Source: Sepiola atlantica
Lineage: Eukaryota > Mollusca > Cephalopoda > Sepiida > Sepiolidae
DNA length: 64,000 nt
Assembly: GCA_963556195.1 (NCBI GenBank)
Contig: OY744522.1
Location: 41,230,263 to 41,294,262, forward strand
Reading direction: 5' to 3'
Position 1 is the stretch's first letter, and each line of letters opens with the position of its first letter. Below are positions 45,700 through 56,989 of the stretch, piece after piece. The translations under genes were made by a program, and so were the position numbers. The notes below the pieces were generated by a model. That model did no database searches, had not been told where the DNA came from, and saw only the letters and a program-made list of their open reading frames with translations.

Positions 45700-46727
45700 G
45701 TATTTTTTTATCAGTCTGGGATGCATCCTCGACATCAGTTCGACAGTAACTTTATTGGGGTATGGTTCTGTTGAGTCTCAGAAGGTCCACTCTCCCAGGC
45801 TTTACCTTCTCTTTGAGAAGAAGTTAGTTTAGTACTGATCGTGTGCGTTGGCTTTCCATACCTGGCCCTGTGTCTAGCCCCCCCCCCCCCTGGATGGAGA
45901 AGAGGTAACTAAAAATACTTTGACCTTGTGTCTAACCTCCTGCAGAGAAGGTTAATACATATACTCATGATTGTGCTTACATTCCCAGTACAAAAGAAGA
46001 AACAAAACAAAAATATAAGTAGAACTTCGTGCCAAATCTGTTATTTATTTAAAACCGATCTTCTATTTACAGCTGATGGCTCCCACGTGTCCGGTGCTGA
46101 CCCTCGCGTGACCATAGTTTAGTCTACAAACCCCTTGACTGACCAGCCTTGGGACCAGTTATTTCCTCCGGTTTACAGGCGCCCCCTTCGCACTTGCCGT
46201 CTTCTTGACGTGGCGCCTGACCAAAACTGAGTGAGGGAACTGCTGAGACTAAATTACCAAAGACTTTCGGAAATGAAGTGTCTGCTAAACGATACAAATT
46301 CAAGAAATATTCCGGAATCCATGGCATTGTGGTACCACCAAAAAGTAACAATCGCCTGTCGGGCTCGGAATTTATCTAATTTGCGTGCCTTTGGGCTACT
46401 CTTTTTTTTACTTTTGTCCATGACTGTGCCTGAATTGGCATATACTTGAATCTCAGGCACTTGTCGCTTTCGTTTAAGTGGTGAAAGGAGAAGAATTAAG
46501 TCCTCAATTTTATCATTTCCCAACATATTTTTTCTTCTTCATATTGTTTTGTAAAGTCCAACGATCGGGTACCGATGCTACACTCTAATCCAAAATAGCG
46601 TATAAGAAGAAAAAAAAGAAAAAATCGAAGGAGAAGACGGAGATGAGAGAAAAGAAAAAATGTTTATTTAATAAAAGGAGTCAATTTGCAATAACAATAA
46701 GCAATGCATTCTTCCGGTAAACTACTA

Positions 46728-46728
<1 letters not shown>
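45700..46728. other. No gene recognised
   Basis: A C homopolymer occurs near 45880 with weak similarity to repeat R downstream. Frames on both strands near 46124-46526 are short and domain-free. Confidence 0.4.

Positions 46729-46770
<42 letters not shown>
46729..46770. repeat. (TA)n microsatellite
   Basis: TA repeat directly left of the foldback element at 46771. Confidence 0.95.
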
Positions 46771-46772
<2 letters not shown>

Positions 46773-47424
46773 TTCTCGGTAAAAAAGGGCACCGGAAAAA
46801 GGGCACGGTAAAATGGCACAAGTGAATAAATAGGAAAAAATGGCACAAGGCAAGAACAATTTCGTAACGGAAAATTAGCATCATCCAGAGGAGGCAGGCT
46901 AGGTTCCCTTCAATTTACTTTTATACAGGGGCTAAGCCTCACCCCTCTACATATTTCAAAAATAATCTTAACTCTGTTATTTGTAAAAAAAAATCAAATA
47001 GACTCTTCTAAGTTTTGTGTGTGTGGGGGGAGATAGGTTGCCTCACCTCTAGTTTTTAATAGGGGCTAAGACCACTTCCCTATTTTAAAACAAATATCTA
47101 AAATATATATATTCTGTTGTTTTAAAACAAATAACATCGATTTTTCTAAGTATGTTTGAGGGAAGGAGTAGTAAATAAAAGTTGATAATGGTGAGACAAA
47201 TTAGCCCCCCCCCCATCCATGAATGAGAACAGTCGATTTTATTTGCTTCAAACCAAAGTAAATACTTATTTTAAAATTTGGGCGGGGAGGGGGCATATTA
47301 GCCTGTATTTGAAACTAAACAAACGATCATAATTTCCCGCTACTGAATTTTTCTTGCTTTGTGCAATATTTTCCTATTTATTCACTTCTGCCATTTTTAC
47401 CGGTGTCATTTTTATCGAGCACCA
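46771..47424. mobile_element. Foldback/MITE element with about 90-base inverted ends
   Basis: The left end (46771-46865) contains CTCGGTAAAAAAGGGCACCGG, then AAGTGAATAAATAGGAAAA and GCAAGAA. The right end (about 47343-47424) is its diverged reverse complement, with TTTTCCTATTTATTCACTT and CCGGTGTCATTTTTATCGAG. The interior is non-coding. It lies beside a TA tract. The inverted ends suggest a non-autonomous DNA transposon; no target duplication is certain. Confidence 0.75.
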
Positions 47425-47429
47425 AAATT

Positions 47430-48052
47430 AAATATTGACAATAAATAAGTTAGCATCGTATTTCAGTTTTAAGATGAGTATATTTCCAAAGATTCAATTT
47501 AAAAAAAAAAATTGCTTACTTGGTAAAAATGCAGAAAAGTTAACAGTCGAAAAACTGCAAAAAAACAACAGCAAAAGCAAAAACATGTTATTACTTACCG
47601 TTTTAAGTTTTTTTTTATTTCAAAATATTATTTCGCTCAAAGCGGTCTTAACGTACAGGGGAATAAACAAACAAATGACAGCTTGTCGCTTAACTGGGGA
47701 ACCATTTAATTCCTGAAAAGTTGTACAAAATGACTTATCTTACCACTCACCCTAAGTCCAAGTTGCACCCCCAAAACTTACGGTTGGTGTTAGTAATAGT
47801 TATTTACAATTTTTTAGGAATTAAGTCCCCAACCGTCCATCTAATGGTACCAGATCAGGCTGTTTGAAGATATCGGGTTCCTTAACTAAAATAAACCAAA
47901 CATTGATGTTTTATTGTTTTTTTTTTCTTTTTGCAAAAATTAATCATGTTCTGATAAATACAAAACCAAAACAGCCATTTCCCCCTCACCTCCCCCTTTC
48001 CCTCACACTTTTTCCCCTCACACTCTCTCTCTCTCTTCCTTCCCCCTTTTTC
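47430..48052. other. No gene recognised
   Basis: A 93-codon frame at 47435-47716 has no domain. A pyrimidine-rich stretch lies at 47975-48050. Confidence 0.45.
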
Positions 48053-48450
48053 ATTCAACCAAACACCATGAAGAAATTCTTGAGCATATATAGAATTTGA
48101 AGCATAAAAAAACTTTTACCAAAATGACCGGATTCGGCATTAAATCACCCGAAAAAGGTTTACATGCCGTAAAACAAAACAACTAACACAAGCACCATGA
48201 ATAAATACTTGAACATATATAAAAGACTTGAAACATAAACACTTTTACCAACATGACCGGATTCGACATTAAATGACCCTAAAAGGTTGATATGCCTTAA
48301 ATCGAAACCAACCAACCAAACACCATGAATAAATACTTGCACATATAAATAATTTGACGCGTAAAAACTTTTACCAAAATGACCGGATTCGGCATAAAAT
48401 AAGCAGAAAGTATTGATATGCCGTAAAACAAAACAACAAACCAATTAACC
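48053..48450. repeat. Tandem repeat, about 128-bp unit, three copies
   Basis: ACCATGAATAAATACTTG (first copy ACCATGAAGAAATTCTTG) recurs near 48066, 48193 and 48323. It is followed each time by CTTTTACCAAAATGACCGGATT and a ATATGCCGTAAAAC-type end. Confidence 0.9.
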
Positions 48451-48489
48451 AACAAACCAACCGAAACTGTTAAGCGACAAGCAACCATT

Positions 48490-48875
48490 TATTTCCCGCG
48501 TGTCGTAAAGACAACTTTAAAAACTTGAAATTAAAATAAAACTTTAAAACAGTTTCAGCACGTTAAAAGTATACAGGTCGATAGATAATTAAATTCTACT
48601 GCGTTTGGTATAAGTTACTTGACTCCCAAAAAGATCAACATTTTCTAAGATGCAATATATGTCAATACTTCAGTGAAGCTACGGTTCACGCTGCTACAGG
48701 AGATTTATTTAAAAGGTTCATTGAATCTATTTTTTAGCTAACTATAAAAAAATAAAACCTAAGAAAGTTTTCCACATGTAAAAAAAAACAAACAAATATT
48801 GTAATATTTACTTGGCTTCTCACGAGCGCAGATTTAAACAATTAGAAAAAAAATGGTCGTTTTTTAATGTAGTGA
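48490..48875. other. No feature recognised
   Basis: AT-rich, nothing supportable. Confidence 0.5.
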
Positions 48876-48879
48876 AAAT

Positions 48880-48985
48880 CCGCTCAACACAACACAAATA
48901 GCCACAGTTTAGAAATATTTCTCTTTCACTGACCGAAACCAGAAAAGATAAAATATAGTACAGAACAGATACTACACTTTAACAT
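48880..48985 (+). repeat. Dispersed repeat R, copy 3 (partial)
   Basis: CTCTTTCACTGACCGAAACCAG, AGAACAGATACTACACTTT and CTAGTTTGAAAAG parallel 32825-32912. Confidence 0.7.
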
Positions 48986-49164
48986 TTATTCTAGTTTGAA
49001 AAGTAAAAAAAAATAAAATAAAAAAAACGAAAAGAAAAAATATTGTAAAATCTGCAAATATTTAGATCGTAAATAAGGTCTTTACATTTTTAAAATATTC
49101 AGATTCGACAAAAAAAAAACATTGATTATGATTGGTGCCAGGCCGTGGCGGGCATGAAAAGTTC

Positions 49165-49290
49165 TGCTGAATTTAACGTAAAATGATCCCCTTATTTCTA
49201 GGCAATCGTAACGTTTTAAGCTTCAGTTACCGATTTTTTTGTTTCTATATGGGAATTAAATTCTGTGTGTTTTACCTTTAAAGGCGATTT
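49165..49290 (+). repeat. Single arm of foldback family C
   Basis: GAATTTAACGTAAAATGAT, TTTCTAGG and AAATTCTGTG match the left arm of the element at 8328-8793. Confidence 0.65.
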
Positions 49291-49489
49291 CGTGTTATTT
49301 TACGACAGTCGGACTTAGGGTAAGAGAAAAACAAAGTTATAGAACCAGAAAATGATAGATAAATTTAAATGCAAAATTAATCCTCCATTTAATATATAAA
49401 ATAATTGTTGTTGTTTTCAGAGTGTTCACACTAAAAAGTAAAATCTGATTTTTATGTGGGGGAAGCGTTTAGCTGACGGTCCTTATCTA

Positions 49490-49728
49490 ACTTAGGTAAA
49501 GGTCGTTGCCACCGTAGCGGCGGTGATTAAGAATCACCGTGTCTAGGGCACAGCATATGGAAGACGGAGCCTATCCCTCTCTTTCCGCTGCCTTGAACCT
49601 TCCCTGAGTTTTAATCAGGTACCCATTTACTGCTGGGAGTTTTCAGACCCGAAATTCGCATGCCGTGAGTGGGATCGAACCCGGGTCGTCCAGCCCAAAG
49701 ACTAGCGCTATAACCACTCGCCCTCCCT
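49490..49728 (-). mobile_element. tRNA-derived SINE
   Basis: On the minus strand from 49728: GAGGGCGAGTGGTTATAGCG is a good A box and GGGTTCGATCCC a perfect B box, with tRNA-like spacing. A unique body follows with GGTCTGAAAACTCCCAGC, GGGTACCTGATTAAAACTC and ATGCTGTGCCCTAGACACGG. It is the best-preserved tRNA-type promoter in the window. The head is not a functional tRNA because the acceptor stem does not close. No hammerhead is visible. Confidence 0.85.
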
Positions 49729-49882
49729 AAATATAACTTATTTTTAATTAAACACACTTCTTTATGTTTTCCTTTTATTGTCTCCAAAATTTAATTTGTG
49801 AGATTTTCATCGATATTTTTCTTTTGTGCCATTTTTTATATTTATCTACTTGTTCTATTTTTACCGTGCAAGTTCTTCCTAA

Positions 49883-49931
<49 letters not shown>

Positions 49932-49964
49932 CAAAAAAAATTAAACAGTGTAAACTGAAGGTGC

Positions 49965-50461
49965 GAATCAGCAAGGTCTGGAAGTTAAGTCTCCTTACCA
50001 AGATGAAACGTGACTTCTTTGAAGCCATTGTTAAAGCCATTCATGGTGGTTTTTCGTTATGGTTCCAAGCGTTCCAATTGCGACAAGAATCACCTTTCCA
50101 TACTCTATCTAATTCCCATTTAAGATATTGATATTTATTTATTAGTTCGTGTTCTTTCTCTTGCACTCTGGTATCGAAGGGGCAGGCTATATCAATGATT
50201 AAGCAAGTTCTCTTGTTTTTTATTTAGAATGTTCAAGCATCTTATCAGTTTGTATGTCCAGGTCCCAAAGAAGTTTGACATTGTCGTTCTCCTGTACAAT
50301 TTCTGACTTATGCTCATACCACTTCTCATTGTGGTCTAATTCATAAACTTTTCATATATTCCAGTGTAGTACCTGAGCGACTTTGACGTGTCTCTATTTT
50401 TTATACTGATAGTGTGCTAGCATTGGGCATTCAGATACAACATGCGCTAAGGTTTCTTCCC

Positions 50462-50465
<4 letters not shown>
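49965..50465 (-). pseudogene. R2-like LINE, second family, C-terminal domain
   Basis: Minus strand: ETLAHVVSECPMLA (zinc-knuckle end), NEKWYEHKSEIVQENDNVKL and LLWDLDIQTDKM. Then comes a decayed endonuclease core with stops, and VILVAIGTLGTITKNHHEWL with one frame change. The order equals that of the copies at 33480 and 34992, but the sequence belongs to a different family. It is bounded on the 5-prime side by an ATT repeat (50462-50532). Confidence 0.8.
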
Positions 50466-50509
<44 letters not shown>

Positions 50510-50532
50510 CATCATCATTATTATTATTATAG
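50462..50532. repeat. (ATT)n microsatellite with ATC variants
   Basis: ATT repeat with an ATCATCATC interruption, at the 5-prime, truncated side of the LINE. Confidence 0.95.
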
Positions 50533-50534
50533 TA

Positions 50535-51105
50535 TTATAGTACCTGTTTAGTCAAATACGACAAAGAGAAATATTATATTTGCCTAAGATGTTCGCTCCA
50601 CTACCCGAGCACGTCCGAATTCATCATCCAAGAAATTTCGATCTGTTTCCCGACTATTTTTCAACACTATCACCCACTCAACTATCCTTAACTAAACAGT
50701 CTTGTATATAACATAACACTGCAATCGATGGTGACGTCAAAACAGTGGAATTTGCGGTAGGGTGGAATCATCTTATAATATGCGTTACACCCATGTTCAT
50801 TCTGATCTGTTTTCATGTCTTCCCTAGTAACAATGAGCACTTTATTGAGTTATCGTTTAGAAGACAGATTGGTGTCAATAAATCCATTCATTTGGATTGG
50901 TTCATTACATTTGTTTGACTGTTACATCATTATAAATTTATACGACTATCTCTTTTTAGTCTTATTCATTTGTTCCCAAATGGCTGACAAAACCGTGGCC
51001 ATTCGCAATAAAAGATAATCATTTAATTAAATTCAATGACTTCCTTTGGTAAAATAATGAAAGACATTTTCATTAACTGTAGTAGCAAAAATATGTTCCC
51101 CCTGA
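50535..51105. other. No feature recognised
   Basis: AT-rich, a chance 67-codon frame only. Confidence 0.5.
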
Positions 51106-51109
51106 TCGC

Positions 51110-51535
51110 ATATCTATATTCCACACCACCACCCCAAAAAGGAGAAAATAATGTCTGGGAGTTAGCCCCATGACAATATAACATACTACACTTTCCAGAT
51201 AAAAAAGTAATGAGGTAAAGAATGGGATGATGTTATCTTGGCAACAGAACAAATACTACACTACCCCCTAAAGGAGACAATAATCTCTGGGAGGATAGTA
51301 TTATTATCATAGAAATATACTACAATGTGCCCCCCCCCCAAAAAAAAAGCGAAGGTAATGTCTGGGAGGATGTTATCATGTCCACAGAACAGACACAAAA
51401 AGAGGCGGAGTTATTATCTGGAAGAATTATATTATGACGAACGAACATATACTACACTGCCCCACAAAAAGGAGATAATGCTTGGGAGGATGGTAGTGTG
51501 AAAACAAAACAGATGCACTCCGCTCCCTGCCTGAT
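51110..51535. repeat. Degenerate tandem repeat, about 65-75-bp unit
   Basis: AAAAAGGAGATAATGTCTGGGAGGAT-like segments followed by ATGACAACAGAACATATACTACACT-like segments repeat about six times with heavy drift and C/A homopolymer differences. Confidence 0.8.
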
Positions 51536-51618
51536 ATTAGAATTGAAAGATAGTAATATGATAATACAGTATAGTAAACTGAATTTAGAATTAAAAGATA
51601 GTAATAGTATAGTTTAGG

Positions 51619-51665
51619 TTTCTCGTCTTCTTCTTCTTCTTCTTCTTTTTCTTCTTCTTCTTCTT
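51619..51665. repeat. (CTT)n microsatellite
   Basis: CTT repeat with one interruption, at the 3-prime side of the minus-strand LINE tail that follows. Confidence 0.95.
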
Positions 51666-51669
51666 TGTG

Positions 51670-51905
51670 TGTCTTTGAAGCATCTGGTCATATGTCAGTT
51701 TCCCACATTTTAATACAGTACTTTTTAAGTGTTGTACTCTACAAGATCTTTCAAGCTACACCGGTTGGGCAGTAGGGATCAGAATAGTCAGTGTGGCATC
51801 GTATGGTATTCCTCTCCGCATTCACAGATGGTTGGGTCAGTTTTGTAGCCCCATCCATTCATAGCTACTTTTGATCGCTCCAATCACCATCATTAATAGA
51901 GGTAA
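51670..51905 (-). pseudogene. LINE ORF2 tail (zinc-ribbon-like end)
   Basis: The minus strand reads MNGWGYKTDPTICECGEEYH, then TMPH and, after stops, a CSLKDLVEYNT-like stretch. This resembles the last 50 residues of a common LINE protein (W-W-x-PxCxCG-xxQTxxH-xxxCP). The second cysteine pair is lost. Confidence 0.6.
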
Positions 51906-52109
51906 TAGTATAGTTTTGGATTTGGACAGCCATATACCAAATCTCCATTAGTAATCGATATATTCTGAAAGTACGTTACCAAAGTGTGTGGATAAGTATA
52001 TTTCATTTTGACCAAACGAATACAATACTATTCTAGGGCTTGTTGTATGTTTTAGTTTAATTTTATTTGATTTATAACTTTTTTTGTTTTTTGTAACATA
52101 GTTCACTCC

Positions 52110-52985
52110 AAACAAGATATGCCGCCACTGTAGACGTAAGGGGCTACTGAGAAAAAAAGGGAGAAGGATGGAGGGGTCAACCTAAATCGGTATCTGCGCA
52201 GCGAGATGTCTGTTTATATTAGTTTTACATTTCTGCATGTCAGTACTGTCGAGGAAACAGGGGGCGGGGAGGGAGTTCCAGGGTCCGGCAGCACGAGAGA
52301 AAGAAGCTATTTGAGTAGAAAGCTCTCCGGCATCTAGGGGTCTCCACAGTGAATGGATGGGATTTATGGTGAGCTACGTGTGTTCGCCTACCTTGGCTGA
52401 TTCGCTGACTGCTATATTGATAGTGTTGTGTAGTCTTGTTTGAGTCGAGTAGAGTTGCAGACAGCAGACTTATTTTCAAACACTATCTCTGAATTTTTTA
52501 ATCAACTAGTCTTTTTGGAAAATACACATCTCTTTTAAAGGTTTTCATCGGCTCCCACAGACACAGAATTCCGGACCAACTTGGAAAATCATCTGATTGG
52601 TCCAAAATAAATTTATTGAATTTTACAATTTTATTTTGTAAAAACGCGCGTCCAGCCGCATGCGCAGAAATGTTTCGGGGCACTTGAACCTTCGGCAGCG
52701 AAAGAGTGAACATCGTAGCTCACCATAGATTTAGTTGATTGTCGAGTTGGTCTAGTGAATTCACGTCGAGGGGGCACCAGAGTAGCCGATTCATCGGAGC
52801 ATAATCCATTGAAGTATTGTATGGATAAAAACATAAGAACGGTAATAGAAATATGAGGTCCATGGGGGAAGGAGTTGATGCTTGGAGCACTCTTTCGTGT
52901 CTTGACAGAGTACAAAACCCATTCGCACTCTAGTGGAGGGTCATCTCTTCTCGTCTCTACAGCCCCCTTCACACAGAAAAGATGT
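52110..52985 (-). pseudogene. Jockey/CR1-like LINE C-terminus, copy 2, split by a MITE
   Basis: The minus strand carries FNGLCSDESATLVPPRREFT, and then, on the other side of an insertion at 52367-52725, SHPFTVETPRCRRAFYSNSF and a frame-broken FWNSLP-type region. It is the same family as 38345-38770 and 62270-62665. The uninterrupted copies show that the GGATGGGATTTA/GTTGATTGTCG junction is contiguous, which defines the insertion precisely. Confidence 0.82.
52367..52725. mobile_element. MITE inserted in the LINE
   Basis: Ends TGGTGAGCTACG and CGTAGCTCACCA form 12-base perfect terminal inverted repeats. GATTTA occurs on both sides (52361-52366 and 52728-52733), a target duplication of about 6 bases, or an imperfect 8 if two extra bases at 52726-52727 are counted. 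Length is 359 and it is non-coding. The superfamily is undetermined. Confidence 0.88.
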
Positions 52986-52989
52986 TGTT

Positions 52990-54435
52990 AGCCTTTCTCT
53001 ACTATAACGTTACGTTTATGGTAAGTGCTCAACTTTGCTGGAACCCCTGGTTCTATCTTTAAAACATTCACAGTAAGAACTTGTCTACCTACAACCACAG
53101 CAAAGAACTTTCCTTTCTCTCTCTATGTACAAAAAAATCCTATATGTGCAACAAGATACCACCAGTTTGCTTCTCAGCCGACTAAAGCATAGTCGTCTAC
53201 AAGTCTTATGTAAACATATACTTGTTGAGCTGTCCTCTTGGATAATCAATTCTTCTTAAGTAATCTCCTGGACATAGTTTCCAATGTGGTGATGATTGTC
53301 AAACTGACGATTTTGTAAACCTTTGTCCACGAGTTTAGAGCGGGAGAAAAACGAGGTTGTCATTGATTCCCGGGAAACGTCAGGTACGCCTAGAGTGGGT
53401 TCAATACTATACATTTACTTTTGATTAATGTCACTGTACTTAAACATCCTCTCATCCAATCAATGTAGAGTATATGTTAGGGCCCCACTCCAAAAATTGG
53501 ATTCATAAAATTTAAAATATGAGAATGAAAAAGATAGTATAGTGGTATGTGCTTATTAGAGCAAAAAGTACATAGGATTCCACATTAAATGTCATGTCTT
53601 ACTGAATTTCTACGATAAACTGACCGTGAATCTGTCTTCTCTTGCTTGGTCTGTGGCTCTTATTTTAATCAAATCCCGCTCACCTTCCATCATGCCAGAC
53701 TTTACTAACCTTGTTAAAGATCTAGAAGGTCTGTTATCCTAATCGTGGCGATGCCGGTTGAGAGATTAGCGAAGGTCTGTTCATGATTTTCTCTGTCATC
53801 TCTATTAGGAGAGACGTATGCGTAAGCGATCCATTCATCTTTAGCAGCTCGCCTTATCTGCATCTTCCCGTTCTATTCTGTCGCCCTCCGAAGGGCGTCA
53901 AACCCTCCCAAGGATTTCCAGTCCCCCCAACCACATCCAAATGTATTTGTGGAGCTTCAAGAATCTTAGTGCGCGCGGAAAGGTTCGAATCCAAACTATG
54001 TTGTTCTGTTGGGTTTCCTATTCACCGACGATTATCTCGACGCCCTGACCCCCCCCCCCCGCCTATGTCATTGCCCACACCAGGTTTATCAGCCTGTATT
54101 TGCTTCATAGCCTCTACTACCTGTCCCTGTTTTCTTTCCCACTCTCAAATACCCGGTTCATCATATCGTGAAATTCCGGCTCGTTCCAGCTTATATCCAA
54201 TTAAGGTTCCGGCTATAGTGTTTATGTTTATTAAGGGTGGGGAGGTAGCTTAGCCCCCCCCCCGTTTTTACTCGCTATTTTTATCTGTCACTTATTCTTA
54301 GTATTCTAATTCTCCCTTCATCTTCTCCCCTTCCTCTCCGAAACCAACCGAGCCTTCCTCTTGTACTACTCCGTTTCCAAATCCGATGCGCCGCCTCCGA
54401 CAACCCAATCGGTTATTTATTTACTTAAAAATACT
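52990..54435. other. No gene recognised
   Basis: A less AT-rich stretch at 53690-54250 includes a 156-codon plus-strand frame. The protein is Pro/Ser/Cys-rich without a domain, and neither strand gives a supported exon. It could be an unidentified transposon. C homopolymers occur near 54050 and 54255. Confidence 0.35.
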
Positions 54436-54439
54436 TTTT

Positions 54440-54444
54440 GGTTG

Positions 54445-54476
<32 letters not shown>

Positions 54477-54487
54477 GGTGGTGGTGT
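54440..54487. repeat. (GTT)n-(GGT)n microsatellite
   Basis: GTT repeat followed by GGT repeat. Confidence 0.95.
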
Positions 54488-54489
54488 TT

Positions 54490-55755
54490 TCTTCAATGGG
54501 GATTCGGGGTCTAATCTCTGATCATCCAGGACAGCGATAATCGAAGTTTAGATTTTTGTCTGGAAGAACGGAATTTCCGTGCACGATTTAACCGATTCGG
54601 GGTGGGTTTGGAGGAGTGGGGTAGCTGTTGCAATCAAATAAATCCGGATGGAAAACTCCAGAGCATACCCAGTTTTAAACAGAAAAAACACAGAACCAAA
54701 AAATACTAGTGGGAGGACTCGACGCTGTCCGGGATTGAATGGGGAACTGTATGAGACCGAAGACTGTTTTTAGCATTAGTTGATAGGTTAGTTTGTGAAG
54801 TGATATTAATTGAAATTATCATAAAACGTTACTATTGGCCATACAAAATATGTTAAGATAAAATATAGTTACGAAGTTATTTCAACCTAATTTATTTTGA
54901 CTGATCTACTCATGTGTAACGTATTTGCGTTAAAAATAATTTAATATCTAATATAAATTATAAGAATTTGCAGTTACCGTTATGATGTGGTTGTATTGAT
55001 CAAAGGCACAAATATGGCGTTTACTTCCGGAAGAAAAAAACATCCTAGGGACATTAACTATTACTAACGATAACTTCACATGTTTACATTCTCTATTAAA
55101 TATTACATTGTTTTTTCAAGTCTAATGGTAAAAAAGTCTTGTTAAACCCTCTTAATAAATAATCAAATTCTGCCCAGTTTAACTAATCGTTACAAATCTT
55201 CACGGTGTAGTCTCACTGTCCACCTCACAAACTCATTAAAACTTATCCTCAAATAGCCTTTGCCCCTTGATAAGCTCTGACTCATTGGTATAGCAATGAA
55301 GCAAATACGTCACACATGAGTAGGTAAACCAAAATAAATTATTTCGAACACACTTCCCAACTATATTGGTTTTATAAATATAACGTTTGCCGAAAGATTT
55401 GTAATAAATTTAATGTCAATATTCAACTTGAGGCATACACGACGAATGAGGACCCGTGTGTAGTCTTGCTCCAAGCCCTGAACACAATATAAAATTTTTC
55501 TATTTTTCTTTCTTTTATATACAAATTTCAACTAATAAATAAAAAAGATATGAATAAAAAAAAATCCGTTTTATGGATAAACGGTGCGAACGCGGAGCAC
55601 ATGATATTATTCTATCCCCTTTGATCAAAATGAAATATACTTATCCAAGTACTCTGGGTAGTATAGTTTCAGTATATCTATAAGTGTGGGAGCATATCTT
55701 TAACGCCCTAGGAAAGTTTCTAAACAAATAAACAATCAAAAGATAGAAACTACTA
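54490..55755. other. No feature recognised
   Basis: AT-rich and featureless. Confidence 0.5.
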
Positions 55756-55780
55756 GTATATATATATATATATATATATA

Positions 55781-56160
55781 CAGGGTGGGCCAAAATAAGG
55801 GTCCTATCTTTAAATTTGAATAACTTGAATTTGAATAACTTCCACAAAATAAAAGTTAAACTCACCAAACTTTATGTGTGTGTAGACTGACCCTTCCGAG
55901 ATTTTTTGAAATAAACAAAACAAATTTTAGCCGAAAAACACTTCTTAAAACTTACAAAAACTAAAGTATTGTTTTTTACACTGTTTTGAGTTTTTTAAGC
56001 AAAATTAATGTTTTCTAAATGGGGGTATGTTCTTTAGGGCTAATACGGCTCATGCTTGCTTCGGAAGGGGTCCTTTACTTATTCTAAAAAAAATATTTAA
56101 AAAATCAATAAATAAAAAAGTTATGAATTTTTAAAAATAGGACCCTTATTTTTGCCCACC

Positions 56161-56163
<3 letters not shown>
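55781..56163. mobile_element. Mariner/Tc1-type MITE
   Basis: Ends CAGGGTGGGCCAAAATAAGG and CCTTATTTTTGCCCACCCTG are inverted repeats (roughly 30 bases with GTCCTAT/ATAGGAC continuing inward). TA lies on both sides, the duplicated target of mariner elements. It is 383 bases and non-coding. Both flanks are TA microsatellites (55757-55780 and 56164-56215). Confidence 0.93.
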
Positions 56164-56219
<56 letters not shown>

Positions 56220-56302
56220 GAGAGAGAGAGAGGCAGAGACAAAGAGAAAACATTTATTTAAAAACTATTATTGATGTTTTAACATATAACATATCCGACG
56301 CA

Positions 56303-56337
<35 letters not shown>
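56164..56337. repeat. (TA)n and (GA)n microsatellites
   Basis: TA repeat at 56164-56215, a short GA tract at 56219-56234 and another TA repeat at 56306-56337. Confidence 0.95.
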
Positions 56338-56340
<3 letters not shown>

Positions 56341-56344
56341 TGTA

Positions 56345-56626
56345 GATTTCAATATTGCGTTGAGAATCCGAATAAAAGAGCTCAACGTACCTTTAAACAA
56401 AGCAACACAGAATTATTAAAAGGAAAAACTATACACACATTAAGGTTGTATGCATTATAAATTATTTCGACCCTTTAATTATGTCTCCTTAGACGTATAA
56501 ACAACCACGTCAAAAAAAAACAAATTGTTTTTTTGACGTGGTTGTTTATACATAATTAAAGGGTCGAAATAATTTATAATGCATACAACCTTAATGTGTG
56601 TATAGTTTTTTCCTTTTAATAATTCT
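56345..56626. mobile_element. Palindromic foldback element (copy B)
   Basis: Arms 56409-56483 and 56551-56626 are reverse complements apart from one inserted base and correspond to the arms at 3944-4119. An inner pair (GTATAAACAACCACGTCAAA against its complement) extends the hairpin. Twelve bases near the left inner arm (56484-56495) have no partner. The left shoulder (56370-56408, AGAGCTCAACGTA...) matches 3913-3943. It is non-coding and flanked by TA-type repeats again. Confidence 0.9.
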
Positions 56627-56639
56627 CTCTCTCTCTATA

Positions 56640-56985
56640 TATATATATTTACTTATTTATTATCATTATTATTATTATTTTATGTATCCACATATCATAG
56701 TATAAGCTGATATGATATATCATGTATTTATTTTCAGTATTTACTTCTAATTACTACTAATATTATATGTGGATACATTAAATAATAATATTTACCTCTC
56801 TAAGTAGTTGAGCACTCTCATAAGAATTCATTTCACAAAATGTTAACCTAGAAACAGCACATAAAAACATTTCAACAAGCATGGATACATTATTAAATTA
56901 ATTAGAATAACGTACGAACTAATCCGTCGGATTCGATGGCGAGCATACTTCTTGCTTATAACAATTGACACCTTGATACAAAAAC
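56640..56985. other. No feature recognised
   Basis: AT-rich with a short ATT tract near 56660. GTGGATACAT occurs inverted at about 56685 and 56768. Confidence 0.4.
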
Positions 56986-56989
56986 ACCT

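Noticed and set aside
49660..49728. Functional tRNA gene
   Set aside because: A and B boxes are good, but the acceptor stem does not pair and a SINE body follows.
53783..54253. 156-codon plus-strand frame
   Set aside because: Low-complexity Pro/Ser/Cys composition, no domain; neither strand gives a recognisable protein.
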